64,000 nucleotides of DNA from Aquila chrysaetos chrysaetos. Taxonomy: Eukaryota > Chordata > Aves > Accipitriformes > Accipitridae. The position numbers were made by a program, and so were the translations under genes. Positions 32,840-44,600 of the stretch are shown here, in pieces. The notes under the pieces were generated by a model. The model saw only the letters and a list, made by a program, of their open reading frames with translations, searched no databases and was not told the DNA's origin. The stretch spans positions 62,001 through 126,000 of the forward strand of contig NW_024470389.1 in NCBI RefSeq assembly GCF_900496995.4, given 5' to 3'. Numbering within the stretch: the stretch's first letter is position 1; each line of letters starts with the position of its first letter.

Positions 32840-34775
32840 GGATGGAGGAGTGATGGGTGGTTGGTTGGATGGGTGGTTGGATGGTTGGTTGGTTGGAAGG
32901 TTGGTTGGTTGGATGGTTGGTTGGTTGGATGGGTTGGTTGGATGGTTGGTTGGTTGGATGGATGGTTGGTTGGGTGGTTGGTTGGTTGGAAGGTTGGTTG
33001 GACAGATGGTTGGTTGGATGGTTGGTTGGTTGGATGGATGGTTGGTTGGGTGGTTGGTTGGGTGGTTGGTTGGGTGGTCGGTTGGATGGTCGGTTGGTTG
33101 GATTATTGCTTGGAAGGTTGGTTGAATGGTTGGTTGGTTGGTTGGATGGGTGACTGGTTGGTTGGTTGGTTGGAAGGTTGGTTGGATGGATGGTTGGGTG
33201 GTTGGAAGGTTGGCTGGGTGGTTGGTTGGATGTTTGGTTGGCTGGATTATTGGTTGGAAGATTGGTTGGTTGTGTGGTTGGTTGGATGGTTGGATGGTTG
33301 GATTATTGGTTGGAAGGTTGGTTGGATGGTTGGTTGGGTAGTTGGAAGGTTGGCTGGGTGGTCAGAAGTTTGGTTGGATGGTTGGTGGGTGGTTGGAAGG
33401 TTGGTTGGTTGGATGGTTGGATGGTTGGATTATTGGTTGGAAGGTTGGTTGGGTGGTTGGAAGGTTGGCTGGGTGGTCAGAAGTTTGGTTGGATGGTTGG
33501 TGGGTGGTTGGAAGGTTGGTTGGTTGGATGGTTGGGTGGATGGGTGGGTGGATTATTGGTTGGAAGGTTGGTTGGGTGGTTGGAAGGTTGGTTGGGTGGT
33601 TGGTTAGAAGGTTGGGTGGGTGGTTGGTTGGATGGCTGGTTGGAAGGTTGGTTAGGTGTCTGGAATGTTGATTGGATGGTTGGTTGGATGGGTGGGTGGG
33701 TGTGTGGGTGGTTGGTTGGTTGGCAGGTTGGTTGGTTGGTTGGCTGGTTGGTTGGGTGGTTGGTTGGTTGGATGCTTGGTTGGAAGGTTGGTTAGGTGTC
33801 TGGAATGTTGATTGGTTGGTTGGATGGGTGGGTGGGTGTGTGGGTGGTTGGTTGGTTGGCTGGTTGGTTGGGTGGTTGGCTGGTTGGTTGGGTGGTTGGT
33901 TGATCGGTCAGTTGGCTGGCGATGGAGGAGGAGATGTCCGGGAGGTGGCTGAGTGGAGGGTGGGCGGGTTGGGTGGATGGATGGCTGCTGGATCGGTTAA
34001 CGGATTGGTTGGCTGGATGGTCGGCTGGTTAATGGGCGGGTCGGTTGGTTGGATGGTCGGTTAAGTGGTTAAGGGAATGGTTGGTTGGCCGGATGGTCGG
34101 CTGGCTGGTTGGTCGGTTAATGGGTTGGTTGGTTGGTTGGATGCTCAGTTGGCTGGTTGGTTGGTTGGTTTGACACTCAGGCGGCTGGTTGGCTGGTTGG
34201 TTGGTTGGTTGGTTGGCTGATTGGTTGGTTGCTGGGTTGGTTGGGGACAGGGAGATGGTGAGTGGCTGGTTGGGTGGGCTGGCTGCTTGGTTGGGTTCTG
34301 AGAGATGACGCTGGTGGGTGGTTGGTTGGAAGGTTGGTTGGGTGGATTGTTGGTTGGATGGTTGGTTGGATGATTGGTTGGTTGGAAGGTTGGTTGGATG
34401 GTTGGTTGGATGGGTGGATGGTTTGTTGGGTGGTTGGTTAGATGGTTGGATGGGTGGGTGGTTGGCAGGTTGGTTGGGTGGTTGGTTGGTTGGATGGGTG
34501 GCTGGTTGGGAGGTTGGTTGGGTGGTTGGTTGGATGGTTGGATGGTTGGTTGGATGGTTGATTGGTTGGATCATTGGGTGGTTGGTTGGATGGGTAGCTG
34601 GTTGGATGATTGGTTGGGTGGTTGGTTAGATGGTTGGATGGGTGGGTGGTTGGTTGGTTGGATGGTTGGTTGGTTGGTTGGTTGGTTGGTTGGTTGGAAG
34701 GTTGATCGGTTGGATGGGTGGCTGGTTGGTTGGAAGGTTGGTTGGAAGGTTGGTTGGTTGGATGGTTGGTTGAAA
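32840..34775 (+). repeat. (TTGG/ATGG)n field in IgY-1 CH4-M1 intron
   Basis: About 1.9 kb of GGTTGGATGGTTGGTTGG-type tetranucleotide DNA with a less regular stretch at 33,900-34,310. W/G/L-rich frames on plus and N/P/T-rich frames on minus are artefacts. Confidence 0.95.
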
Positions 34776-34934
34776 TCTACCAAGCTGGCCAGAGGGACCA
34801 ACAGCCAGCCGGTTGGCTGGACACCTCAGGGCGGGACAACCGGCCAGCCGGCCAACCCCCGGGGCCCCAGAAGTGACCCTCAAAAGAAGGCGGAGCCATC
34901 CCCGCTGACCCCGCCCCCTTTCTCTCCTCAACAG

Positions 34935-35068
34935 GAGCCGACGTCTCGGCCGAGATTTGCTCGGAAGAAACCGACAAGGACCTGGACGGTCTTTGGGCAA
35001 CCGTCGCCGTCTTCATCACCCTCTTCCTCCTCAGCGTCTGCTACAGCGCCACCGTCACCCTCTTCAAG
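34935..35068 (+). CDS. IgY-1 membrane exon M1
   Basis: After CCTCAACAG. It encodes an acidic spacer ([16 protein letters not shown]) with a cysteine and the helix [19 protein letters not shown], ending TVTLFK|GTGAGC. Phase matches the CH4 cryptic donor. The helix is almost identical at base level to that of the second IgY gene although their CH domains differ widely. Confidence 0.93.
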
Positions 35069-35191
35069 GTGAGCTGCGGGGCGGGGCCCTGACCTCGGGC
35101 GGGGCCGTGACCTCGGGCGGGGCCCTTGGGGACCGCCCTACCTTGACCCGCTCCTTTCTTTTGTCCCGCCCACTCCCCCCCGCCCTCCCAG

Positions 35192-35275
35192 GTCAAGTGG
35201 CTTTTCTCCACCGTCCTTCACCTCAAACAAACGCCTGGCTCCGCCTACCGGGACGTCCTTAAGGAGGCGGTTTAG
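35192..35275 (+). CDS. IgY-1 membrane exon M2, cytoplasmic tail
   Basis: After GCCCTCCCAG. It encodes a 27-residue tail beginning VKWLFSTVLHLKQTPG and continuing SAYRDVLKEAV before TAG, the same layout as the mammalian IgG tail (VKWIFSSVVDLKQ). The single tyrosine sits in Y-R-D-V; the asparagine expected two residues after the tyrosine in an immunoglobulin tail tyrosine motif (Y-x-N) is aspartate here. Confidence 0.93.
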   Translation, partial: VKWLFSTVLHLKQTPGSAYRDVLKEAV

Positions 35276-35369
35276 GGCGGAGCTTCCCCAAACGCCCCTT
35301 TTTTCACCCCAAAATGGGGCAGGCGGGGGAGGGGGGAGGGCGTGTCCCCGCCCACCCCTCACCCCCCTC

Positions 35370-35375
35370 AATAAA
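35370..35375 (+). terminator. Poly(A) signal for membrane IgY-1 mRNA
   Basis: AATAAA (CTCAATAAACC) 95 bases after the M2 stop codon. Confidence 0.82.
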
Positions 35376-35439
35376 CCAGTTGGCCTTGAACCCCGCCCCC
35401 CGCCCAGGGAGTCGGTCTTTGTTCTGCGGAGGGGGGCGG

Positions 35440-36835
35440 GATTTGGGGTGCTATGGGGTGCTATGGGGCGCTATGGGGCACAGTAGGGTGCTATGGGGCA
35501 CAATGGGGTGCTATGGGGCACAATGGGGTGCTATGCGGCACGATAGAGTGCTATGGGGCACAATGGGGCACAATGGGGCTTGATAGGGTGCTATGGGGCA
35601 CGGTAGGGTGCTATGGGGCACAATGGAGCTTGTTAAGGTGCTATGGGGCACGATAGGGTGCTATGGGGCATGGTAGGGTGCTATGGGGCACAGTAGGGTG
35701 CTATGGGGTGCAATGGGGTGCTATGTGGCACGATAGAGTGCTATGGGGCACAATGGGGCACAATGGGGCTTGATAGGGTGCTATGGGGCACGGTAGGGTG
35801 CTATGGGGCACGATAGGGTGCTATGGGGCATGGTAGGGTGCTATGAGGCACAGTAGGGTGCTATGGGGTGCTATGGGGCACGGTAGGGTGCTATGGGGCA
35901 CGATAGGGTGCTATGGGGCACAGTAGGGTGCTATGGGACACAATAGGGTGCTATGGGGTGCGATAGGGTGCTATGGGGCACAGTGGGGTGCTGTGGGGTG
36001 CAAAGTGTGCTGTAGGGCATGATAAGGTGCTATGGGGCATGATAGGGTGCTATGGGATGCGATAGGGTTCTATGGGGCATGAAAAGGTGCTATTAGGGTG
36101 CTATGGGGCACAATAGGATGCTATGGGGTGCTATGGGGTGAAAAGGGTGCTATGGGGCATGATAAGGTGCTATGGGGCACAATGGGGTGCTATGGGGCAT
36201 GATAGGGTGCTATGGGGCATGATAAGGTGCTATGGGGCACAATGGGATGCTATGGGGCATGATAAGGTGCTATGGGGCACAATAGGGTGCTATGGGGCAT
36301 GATAGGGTGCTATGGGGCACGATAAGGTGCTATGGGGCACGATAGGGTTCTATGGGGCACGGTAGGGTGTTATTGAGCACAATGGGGTGCAGGATGCAAT
36401 GGGGTGCAATGGGATGTAATGGGGTGCTATGGGGTGCAGGGTGTGCTATAGGGTGCTTTAGCGTGCTATAGGGCACAATGGGGTGCTATGAAGTGTGATA
36501 GGGTGCTATGGGGCGCAATAGGGTGGTATGGGGCGGAGGGTGCTATGGGGTGCGATAGGGTGCTATGGGGTGCTATGGGGCGCAGGGTGTGCTATGGGGT
36601 GCTTTAGGGTGCTATGGGGCACAATGGGGTGCTATGAAGTGCTATGGGGCGCAATAGGGTGCTATGGGGCGCAGGGTGTAATGGGGTGCTTTAAGGTGCT
36701 GTGGGGCACTATGGGGCATGATAGGGTGCTATGGGGCGCAATAGGGTGCTATGGGGTGCTATGGGGTGCAGGGTGCTTTAGGGTGCTATGGGGCACAATG
36801 GGGTGCTATGGGGTGCTATGGGGCTGCCAAGGCCC
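35440..36835 (+). repeat. GTGCTATGGGGCAC repeat after IgY-1
   Basis: About 20- to 21-bp units GGGTGCTATGGGGCACAATA, G-rich on the sense strand and poor in AGCT. The 36,835-37,090 remainder is single-copy. Confidence 0.93.
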
Positions 36836-37089
36836 TGCAGTGGGTGCTGGGTGCTCCCCTGGGACCAACCTGGGTGCCGGGCGGGAAAGGGGAAGTTGGG
36901 GGGGGGGTGGGGGGCGGGGAGGGGCCCCGTTGCATCATCTCCCAGAGAGCCGTGGGGCAGAGGAGCAAGGGCTCCACGCCGTGGCTATGGGGCAGGAGAG
37001 GGCTCGCCGTGGGGCAGAGGGTCCGGAGCCGCAAGCCACGCCGGTAGGGCCGGACGCCTTTTCTGTGGGGCTGGGAGGTGTGGGGCGGG

Positions 37090-39180
37090 GGGGGGGGGTC
37101 CCTATGGGGTGGGGGGAGTCCCTATGGGGCAAGGGGGGCCCTATGGGGCAGGGTTTGGGGGGTCTTATGGGGCAGGGAGTCCCTATGGGGCAGGGAGGTC
37201 TCTATGGGGCAGAGGGCTTCTATGGGGCAGAGGTGGAATATGAGGACCCTATGGGGCAGGGGGGATCTATGGGGCAGGGGGTTGCTATGGGGTAGGGGGT
37301 GACTACCCTATGGATAATGGGGGAGGGTCTATGGGGCAAGGGGCAGCTAGGAAGGAGCAAGGGGGACTTATGGGGCAGGGGCTCCCTATGGGGCAGGGGC
37401 CAGCTAAGCTGTGGTATGGGGTCCCTGTGGGGCAGGGGTCCCTAGAGGGCAGGCGGTCCCTATGGGGCAGCTAAGCTGTAGTATGGGGTCCCTATGGGGC
37501 AGGGGGTCCTATGGGGCAGGGGTCACCTAAGCTGTAGTATGGGGTCCCTATAGGGAAAGGGTCCCTGTGGGGCAGGGGTTCCCAGTGGGGCAGGGGTCCC
37601 TATGGGGCAGGGGGTCCCTATGGGGCAGGGGTCAGCTAAGCTGTAGTATGGGATTCCTATGGGGCAGGGGTCCCTATAGGGCAGGGGGTCCCTATGGGGC
37701 AGGGGTCAGCTAAGCTGTAGTATGGGATCCCTATAGGGCAGGGGTTCCTATGGGGCAGGGGTTCTCTATAGGGTGGGGGGGAGCTAAGCTGTAGTATGGG
37801 ATCCCTATGGGGCAGGGGATCCTATGGGGCAGGGGTTCCTATAGGGTAGGGGGTAGCAAAGCTTGAGCAGGGGGTCCCTATGGGGCAGGGGATCCTATGG
37901 GGCAGGGGATCCTATGGGGCAGGACTCAGCTAAGCTGTAGTATGGGATTCCTATGGGGCAGGGGTCCCTATAGGGTAGGGGGCAGCAAAGCTTGAGCAGG
38001 GGTCCCTATGGGGCAGGGGATCCTATGGGGCAGGGGATCCTATGGGGCAGGACTCAGCTAAGCTGTAGTATGGGATTCCTATGGGGCAGGGGTCCCTATA
38101 GGGTAGGGGGCAGCAAGGCTGGATCAGGGGTTCCCTATGGGGCAGGGGTCCCTGTGGGGAAGGGGTTCTCTATAGGGCAGGGGGGGCAGCTAAGCTGTAG
38201 TATGGGGTCCATGTAGGGCAGGAGGTCCCTATGGGGCAGGGGTTCCTATAGGGCAGGAGTTCCTATGGGGCAGGGGGCAGGTAAGCTGTAGTATAGGATC
38301 CCTATGGGGCAGGGGTCCCTATAAGGCAGGGGGGTCCCTATGGGTCAGCTAAGCTGTAGTATGGGGTCCCTATGGGGCAGGGGGTCCTATGGGGCAGGGG
38401 TCCCTGTGGGGCAGGGGTCCCTGTGGGGCAGGGGTTCTCTATAGGGCAGGGGGGGAGCTAAGCTGTAGTATGGGATTCCTATAGCGCAGGGGTTCCTATG
38501 GGGCAGGGGATCCTATAGGGCAGGGGTCAGCTAGGCTGTAGTATAGGATCCCTATGGGGCAGCAGTCTCTATAGGGCAGGGGTTTCTATGGGGCAGGGAT
38601 TCCCTATGGGGCAGGGCTTCCTATAGGGCAGAGGGGAGCTAAGCTGTAGTATGGGGTCCCTATGGGGCAGGAGGTCCCTATGGGGCAGGGGTCAGCTAAG
38701 CTGTAGTATGGGGTCCCTATAGGGCAGGGGACCCTATAGGGCAGGGGGTCCTATGGGGCAGGGGTTCCTATGGGGCAGGGGTCCCTATGGGGCAGGAGGT
38801 CCCTATGGGGCAGGGGTCAGCTAAGCTGTAGTATGGGGTCCCTATAGGGCAGGGGACCCTATAGGGCAGGGGGTCCTATGGGGCAGGGGTTCCTATGGGG
38901 CAGGGGTCCCTATAGGGCAGGGGTCCCTATGGGGCAGGGGTCAGCTAAGCTGTAGTATGGGATACCTGTAGGGCAGGGGTTCCTATGGGACAGGGGTTTC
39001 TATGGGGCAGGGGTTCCCTATGGGGCAGAGCCTCCTATGGGGCAGAGGGCAGCTAAGCTGTAGTATGGGGTCCCTATGGGGCAGGGCTTCCTATAGGATA
39101 GGAGTTTCTATGGGGCGGGAGGTCCCTATGGGGCAGGGGACGCTATGGGGCAGGGGACGCTATGGGGCAGGGGCTGCATT
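37090..39180 (+). repeat. Candidate IgY-2 switch region
   Basis: About 2.1 kb of G-rich repeats (CCCTATGGGGCAGGGGTC) in which CAGCTAAGCTGTAGTATGGG recurs about every 80-150 bases, each copy bringing one AGCT plus AAGCT. It ends about 1.5 kb before IgY-2 CH1. AGCT is markedly sparser than in the IgY-1 array. It is the only AGCT-bearing array between the two IgY genes, hence the switch assignment. Confidence 0.7.
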
Positions 39181-40550
39181 AGGGTGCAGAGCGGTGCTGT
39201 GGGGCGGCACGGCAGCACCCTGGGGTGCCCTGGGGGTGCAGAGGGGTCCCTCGGGGTGCAAAGAGGGTGCAGGGAGGTGCCTTGGGGTGCAATTAGGCAC
39301 CCTGGGGTGCTCTTGGGGTGCTCTTGGGGTGCTGAGAGGTGCCTTGGGGTGCTCTTGGGGTGCAGAGTGGTCCTTTGGGGTGCAAATAGGCACCCTGGGG
39401 TGCTCTTGGGGTGCAAAGAGGGTGCAGGAAGGTCCCTTGGGGTGCAAATAGGCACCCTGGGGTGCCGGGGTGCTCTTAGGGTGCAGGTGGGTGCCTTGGG
39501 GTGCACATGGGTGCTCTTGGGGTGCTCTTGGGGTGCAGAGTGGTCCTTTGGGGTGCAAATAGGCACCCTGGGGTGCTCTTGGGGTGCTCTTATGGTGCTC
39601 TTGGGGTGCTGAGAGGTGCCTTGGGGTGCTCTTGGGGTGCAGAGTGGTCCTTTGGGGTGCAAATAGGCACCCTAGGGTGCTCTTGGGGTGCTCTTATGGT
39701 GCTCTTGGGGTGCTGAGAGGTGCCTTGGGGTGCTCTTGGGGTGCAGAGTGGTCCTTTGGGGTGCAATTAGGCACCCTGGGGTGCTCTTGGGGTGCTCTTG
39801 GGGTGCAGGTGGGTGCTTTTGGGGTGCAGGGGTGCCCTTAGGGTGCAGACACGTGCCTTGGGGTGCACACGGGTGCTCTTGGGGTGCAGATGGATCCCTT
39901 GGGGTGCACTGAAGTGCCCTTGGGGTGCAGGTGGGTCCCTTGGGGTGCAATTTGGGTGCACAGAGGCATCTTGGGGTGCACATGGGTGCTCTTAGGGTGC
40001 AGAGAGGTGTCTTGGGGTGCCCTTAGGGTGCAGGTGGGTCCCTTGGGGTGCAATTTGGGTGCACGGAGGCATCTTGGGGTGCAATTTGGGGTGCAATTCG
40101 GGTGCACAGAGGCGTCTTGGGGTGCACATGGGTGCTCTTAGGGTGCTCTTAGGGTGCAGAGAGGTGCCCTGGGGTGCAAATAGGGTGCTCTTGGGGTGCA
40201 GATGGGTGTCTTGGGGTGCCCTTAGGGTGCACTTAGGGTGCAGAGAGGTCCCTTGGGGTGCACATGGGTGCTCTTGGGGTGCACTTAGGGTGCTGGTGGG
40301 TCCCTTGGGGTGCAATTTGGGTGCACAGAGGCGTCTTGGGGTGCACATGGGTGCTCTTAGGGTGCAGGTGGGTCCCTTGGGGTGCACGTGGGCGCTCTTA
40401 ATGTGCTCTTAGGGTGCAGAGAGGTCCCTTGGGGTGCTCTTGGGGTGCAGATGGGTGTCTTGGGGTGCAATTCGGGTGCACAGAGGCGTCTTGGGGTGCT
40501 CTTGGGGTGCCCTTAGGCTGCAGACACCTCTCTCGGGGGTGCACCCTGGG
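39180..40550 (+). repeat. GGGGTGCTCTTGGGGTGCA repeat before IgY-2
   Basis: About 20-bp units CTTGGGGTGCTCTTGGGGTG and AGAGAGGTCCCTTGGGGTGC, lacking AGCT. Several blocks of about 104 bases repeat in order (for example from 39,550 and 39,654). Confidence 0.92.
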
Positions 40551-40678
40551 GCTCTCTGACCCACCCTCGCCCCCAAAACAGGGGTGCAGCCGGGTGCCCC
40601 CCCCACCCAAAAAAAAAAAAAAAAAACCCCACCCAAACCCCCAAAAAAACCCCTAACCGCCCTCCTTCTCCCCCCCAG

Positions 40679-40966
40679 CCTCGGTGACCGTCCCCACCGT
40701 CTTCCCCTTGGTGGCCTGTTCGGGCGGCACCTCCTCCTCGGTGGTGGTGGCTTGTTTGGTGGACGGTTATTTCCCGGAACCGGTGAAGGTGACGTGGGAC
40801 AGCGGGACGTCACCCGCCGTCACCCGGACTTTCCCCGCCTCCCGCCGGCCCTCGGGGACGTACACCTTGGGGAGTCAGCTCCGCGTCACCAGCGGGCAGC
40901 CCGACAGCCTCCAGTGCACCGTGGAGCACCCGCCCTCCGGCTTCAAGAAGACCACCGGCATCGAAG
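40679..40966 (+). CDS. IgY-2 heavy chain CH1 exon
   Basis: First exon of a second, complete upsilon gene in the same orientation. After CCCCCCAG it reads SVTVPTVFPLVACSGG, VVVACLVDGYFPEP, VKVTWDSG and LQCTVEHPP, ending CGAAG|GTACGG. Length (288 bases) and phase equal CH1 of IgY-1, but the residues differ strongly and only one cysteine remains where IgY-1 has two adjacent ones. The gene has four CH domains, two membrane exons and two poly(A) signals, all intact. Confidence 0.93.
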
Positions 40967-40969
40967 GTA

Positions 40970-42695
40970 CGGGGGCGGCGGGGTCGCGACTGCGGCGGGG
41001 TCGCGATTGCGGCGGGGGTCGCGATTGCGGCGGGGTCGTGATTGCGGCAGGATGCTTTGCCTTTGCATTGCAGAGTGGTTGCAACTGCAGCAGGGGTGCA
41101 ATTGCGGCAGCATCGTAATTGCGGCGGGCCCTTTGGCTTTGGCGTCGCAGCGTGATTGCAAACGCAGCAGGATCGCAATTGCAGCCGGATCGTAAATGCA
41201 GCAGGATCGCAATTGCAGCCGGATCGTAAATGCAGCGGGATCGCAATCGCAGCAGGATCTTTCGCTTTTGCGTTGCGTCCCACTTGCGGCCGCAGCGGGG
41301 TTGCGATTGCAGCAGGAGAACTTGAAGTTGCAAATGCAGCAGGATCGCAATTGCAGCAGGATCATAATTGCGGCAGGATCAAAATTGCGGCAGGATCATA
41401 ATGGCGGCAGGATCGTAATTGCGGCAGGCCCTTTTGCTTTGGCGTCGCAGCGTGATTGCAAATGCAGCAGGATCGCAAAAGCAGCAGGATCGTAATTGCA
41501 GCAGGATCGTAATTCCAGCAGGACCTTTTGCTTTTGCATTGCATCCCACTTGCAGCCGCAGCAGGGTTGCAATTGCAGCAGGAGGCCTTGCAGTTGCAAT
41601 TGCAGCAGGATTGCAATTACAGCAGGATCCTTTGCTTTGGCATTGCAGCGTGCTTGCAGGTGCACCAAGCTTGCAATTGCATCCAGAGCCCTTGGAGTTG
41701 TGTTGCAGCACGGTTGCAATTGCAGTGGGATCGCAATTGCAGCAAGATCACAATTGCAGCGGGATCTCTTTGGGTTTTGCATTGCATCCCTCTCGCAGCT
41801 GCCCTGTGCTTGCAGTTGCATAAGGAGGCCTTGCAGTTGCAATTGCAGCCGGATCATAATTGCAGCAGGAGCCTTTGCTTCTGCATTGCGTCGTGCTTGC
41901 AGCTGCAGCAGGGTTGCAATTGCAGCAGGAGGCCTTGGAGCTGCAGCTGCAGCAGGGTTGCAATTGCAGTGGGATCGTAATTGCAGCGGGATCATAAATT
42001 GCAGCGGGATCATTTGATTTTGCATTGAATCCTGCTTGCAGCTGCACCGAGCTTGCAATTGCAGCAGGAGAACTTGCAGTTGCAATTGCAGCACGGTTGC
42101 AATTGCAGCAGGCTCGTAATTGCAGCGGGATCTTTTGCATTGCAGCGTGATTGCAACTGCAGCAGGGGGCCGTGCAGCTGCATTGCAGTGGAATTGTAAT
42201 TGCAGCGGGATCGTAATTGCAGCGGGATCGTAATCGCAGCAGGATCTTTTGCTTTTCCATTGCATCCCGCTTGGAGCTGCGCTGAGCTTGCAATTGCACC
42301 AGAAGCCCGTGGAGTTGCAATTGCAGCAGGATTGCAACTGCAGCAGGATCTTAATTGCAGCAGGATCTTTTGCTTCGGCATTGCACCCCGCTTGCAGGTG
42401 CACTGAGCTTGCAGTTGCATCCAGAGCCCTCGGAGCTGTGTTGCAGCAGGGTTGCAATTGCAGCAGGAGGCCTTGGAGCTGCAGCTGCAGCAGGGTTGCA
42501 ATCGCAGCGGGATCGCAATCGCAGCGGGGATCGCAATCGCAGCGGGATCTCTTTGGGTTTTGCATTGCATCCTGCTTGCAGCTGCACCGAGCTTGCGATC
42601 GCAGCAGGAGAACGTGCAGTTGCGATCGCAGCAGGCTCGTAACTGCAGCGGATCTTTTGCTTTTGCATCGCATCCCCCTTGCAGCTGCGGCAGGA
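40970..42695 (+). repeat. GCAATTGCAGCAGGATC repeat in IgY-2 CH1-CH2 intron
   Basis: About 17-bp units GGATCGCAATTGCAGCA, interrupted every 100-130 bases by TTTTGCTTTTGCATTGCA-like blocks. Larger blocks recur. It fills almost the entire intron. Confidence 0.92.
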
Positions 42696-42811
42696 CTGCA
42701 ATCGCGCCCGGCGCCCTCGCAGCCGCCATTTCGGCGGCTTCCCCCCCCCGCCCCCCCCCCCCGCTGCCCCGCCCTTGCTGACCTCCCCGCCCCTTCTCCC
42801 CTCCCCCGCAG

Positions 42812-43117
42812 TCTTCAAGCGCCACGTCCCCACCGTCGGCCTCTTCCACGCCTGCGACGTCGACTCCGTCCACCTCGTCTGCCTCGTCTCCCACTTCTCC
42901 CCCGCCGCCGTCACCGTGGAGTGGTTGGTGGACGACCAACGCCTCAGCCCCGCCCCTTCCGTTGACCCCGTTGTACCCGAAGCCACCGGCGGGACCTTCC
43001 GTACCAGCTCTCACCTCAACGTCTCCTTGGAGGATTGGCAGCAGAAGACCTTCTCCTGCAAGGTCACCCACCCCGGCTCGGGCAGCGTGCAGGAGGTCAC
43101 CGGCCACAAGTGCTTGA
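42812..43117 (+). CDS. IgY-2 heavy chain CH2 exon
   Basis: After CCCCCGCAG, ending TTGA|GTGAGT. It begins VFKRHVPTVGLFHACDV and continues VHLVCLVSHFSPAAVTVEW, a sequon in LNVSLEDW at the same place as IgY-1 and chicken, FSCKVTHPG, and HKCL with a terminal cysteine. At 102 codons it is 11 shorter than IgY-1 CH2, and the N-terminal cysteine (C-R in IgY-1) is phenylalanine (F-K). The hinge-like CH1-CH2 boundary therefore differs between the two subclasses. Confidence 0.93.
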   Translation, partial: SSSATSPPSASSTPATSTPSTSSASSPTSPPPPSPWSGWWTTNASAPPLPLTPLYPKPPAGPSVPALTSTSPWRIGSRRPSPARSPTPARAACRRSPATSA

Positions 43118-43129
43118 GTGAGTTCCACC

Positions 43130-43645
43130 AACGTTGAGTTGGGTGGTGGCATCTCCTTGGGTTGAGTAGACCTTGCGTTGGGTGGTGGCATCTTCTTGGG
43201 TTGACCCCACGTTGAGTTGGGTGGTGGCATCTCCATGGGGTTGACCCCATGTTGAGTTGGGTGGTGGCATCTCCATAGGGTTGACCCCACGTTGAGTTGG
43301 GCGGTGGCATCTCCATAGGGTTGACCCCATGTTGAGTTGGGCGGTGGCACCTCCATGGGATTCACCCCACATTGAGTTGGGTGGTGGCACCTCCTTGGGG
43401 TTGACCCAATGCTGTTGGGTGGTGGCATCTCCATGGGGTTGACCCAACTTTGAATTGGGTGGTGGCATCTTCTTGGGTTGAGCCCACCTTGCATTGGGTG
43501 GTGGCATCTCCATAGGGTTGACCACACGTTGAGTTAGGTGGTGGGATCTCCTTGGCTTGACCGCACGTTGAGTTGGGTGGCAGCATCTCCATGGGGTTGA
43601 ACCCCATGTTGAGTTGGGTGGTGGCATCTCCCTGGGCTTCCCCCC
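43130..43645 (+). repeat. About 43-bp repeat in IgY-2 CH2-CH3 intron
   Basis: Units of GAGTTGGGTGGTGGCATCTC plus CATGGGGTTGACCCCATGTT, about twelve copies. Confidence 0.9.
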
Positions 43646-43709
43646 ACCCCTTACTTCCGGGGCTGGTGGCATCTCCACGACGTTCACCTCCACCACTTCC
43701 CCCTTCCAG

Positions 43710-44036
43710 GTGCCCCGCCGGACGCCAGCAACATCCAAGTCTTCATCCTCCCCCCCACCCCCTCGGAACTCTACGTCTCCCAAAACCCCAAACTCCGTTG
43801 CTTGGCCACCAGTTTACCCAGTGACGAGGGTGTGGTGGTGAGCTGGACCCGGAAACGGGGGGGCACCCTCCGTCCCCAACTTCACCCGCTGAGGGCCCAG
43901 TTCAACGGCACCTTCACGGCCACCAGCGAGGTCCCCATCTCCACCCACGACTGGGAGGGGGGCGAGACCTTCACCTGCACCATCAACCACGCCGAGCTGC
44001 CCTCCCCCATCAGCAGGAGCATCAGCAAGAAACCCG
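43710..44036 (+). CDS. IgY-2 heavy chain CH3 exon
   Basis: After CCTTCCAG, ending CCCG|GTAAGG. It reads PPDASNIQVFILPP, LRCLATSLPSDEGVVVSW, QFNGTFTATS with the conserved N-G-T Fc glycan site, and FTCTINHAE. This is the domain most alike between the two IgY genes and to chicken IgY (roughly half of the residues shared by eye). The frame is intact with 109 codons. Confidence 0.94.
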
Positions 44037-44169
44037 GTAAGGCGCTCCGCCCCCCCCCGCCTCATTTGCATAGCGCCACGCCTCGTTTGCGTTGCGCCGC
44101 GCCTCCTTGGCCATGCCGCAGCATGGCGCCTCGCCTCGGCCGGGGGGGGGGTCGCGTCGGGGCCGATTG

Positions 44170-44600
44170 GCAGCTCGTCACACCTAGGTTGCGTTGCATC
44201 ACGCCTATCTTGCGTTGTGCCACGCCTATCTTGCATTGCATCACGCCTATCTTGCATTGTGCCACGCCTATCTTGTGTTGTGCCACGCCTATCTTGCATT
44301 GCATCACGCCTATCTTGCGTTGTGCCACGCCTATCTTGCATTGCATCACGCCTATCTTGCGTTGTGCCACGCCTATCTTGCATTGCATCACGCCTATCTT
44401 GCGTTGTGCCACGCCTATCTTGCATTGCATCACGCCTATCTTGCATTGCATCACACCTCTCTTGCGTTGTGCCACGCCTATCTTGCATTGCATCACACCT
44501 CTCTTGCATTGCATCACACCTATCTTGCATTGTGCCACGCCTATCTTGCGTTGCATCACTCCTATCTTGCGTTGCATCACACCACTCTTGCGTCGCGCCA
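44170..44600 (+). repeat. 22-bp repeat in IgY-2 CH3-CH4 intron
   Basis: Units CACGCCTATCTTGCATTGCA alternating with CACGCCTATCTTGCGTTGTG, making a 44-bp dimer in its middle part. Confidence 0.92.

Noticed and set aside
32831-34775. Long Trp/Gly/Leu-rich open frames
   Set aside because: They are translations of the (TTGG/ATGG)n repeat in the IgY-1 CH4-M1 intron; several frames on both strands are open at once and none has a splice or start context.
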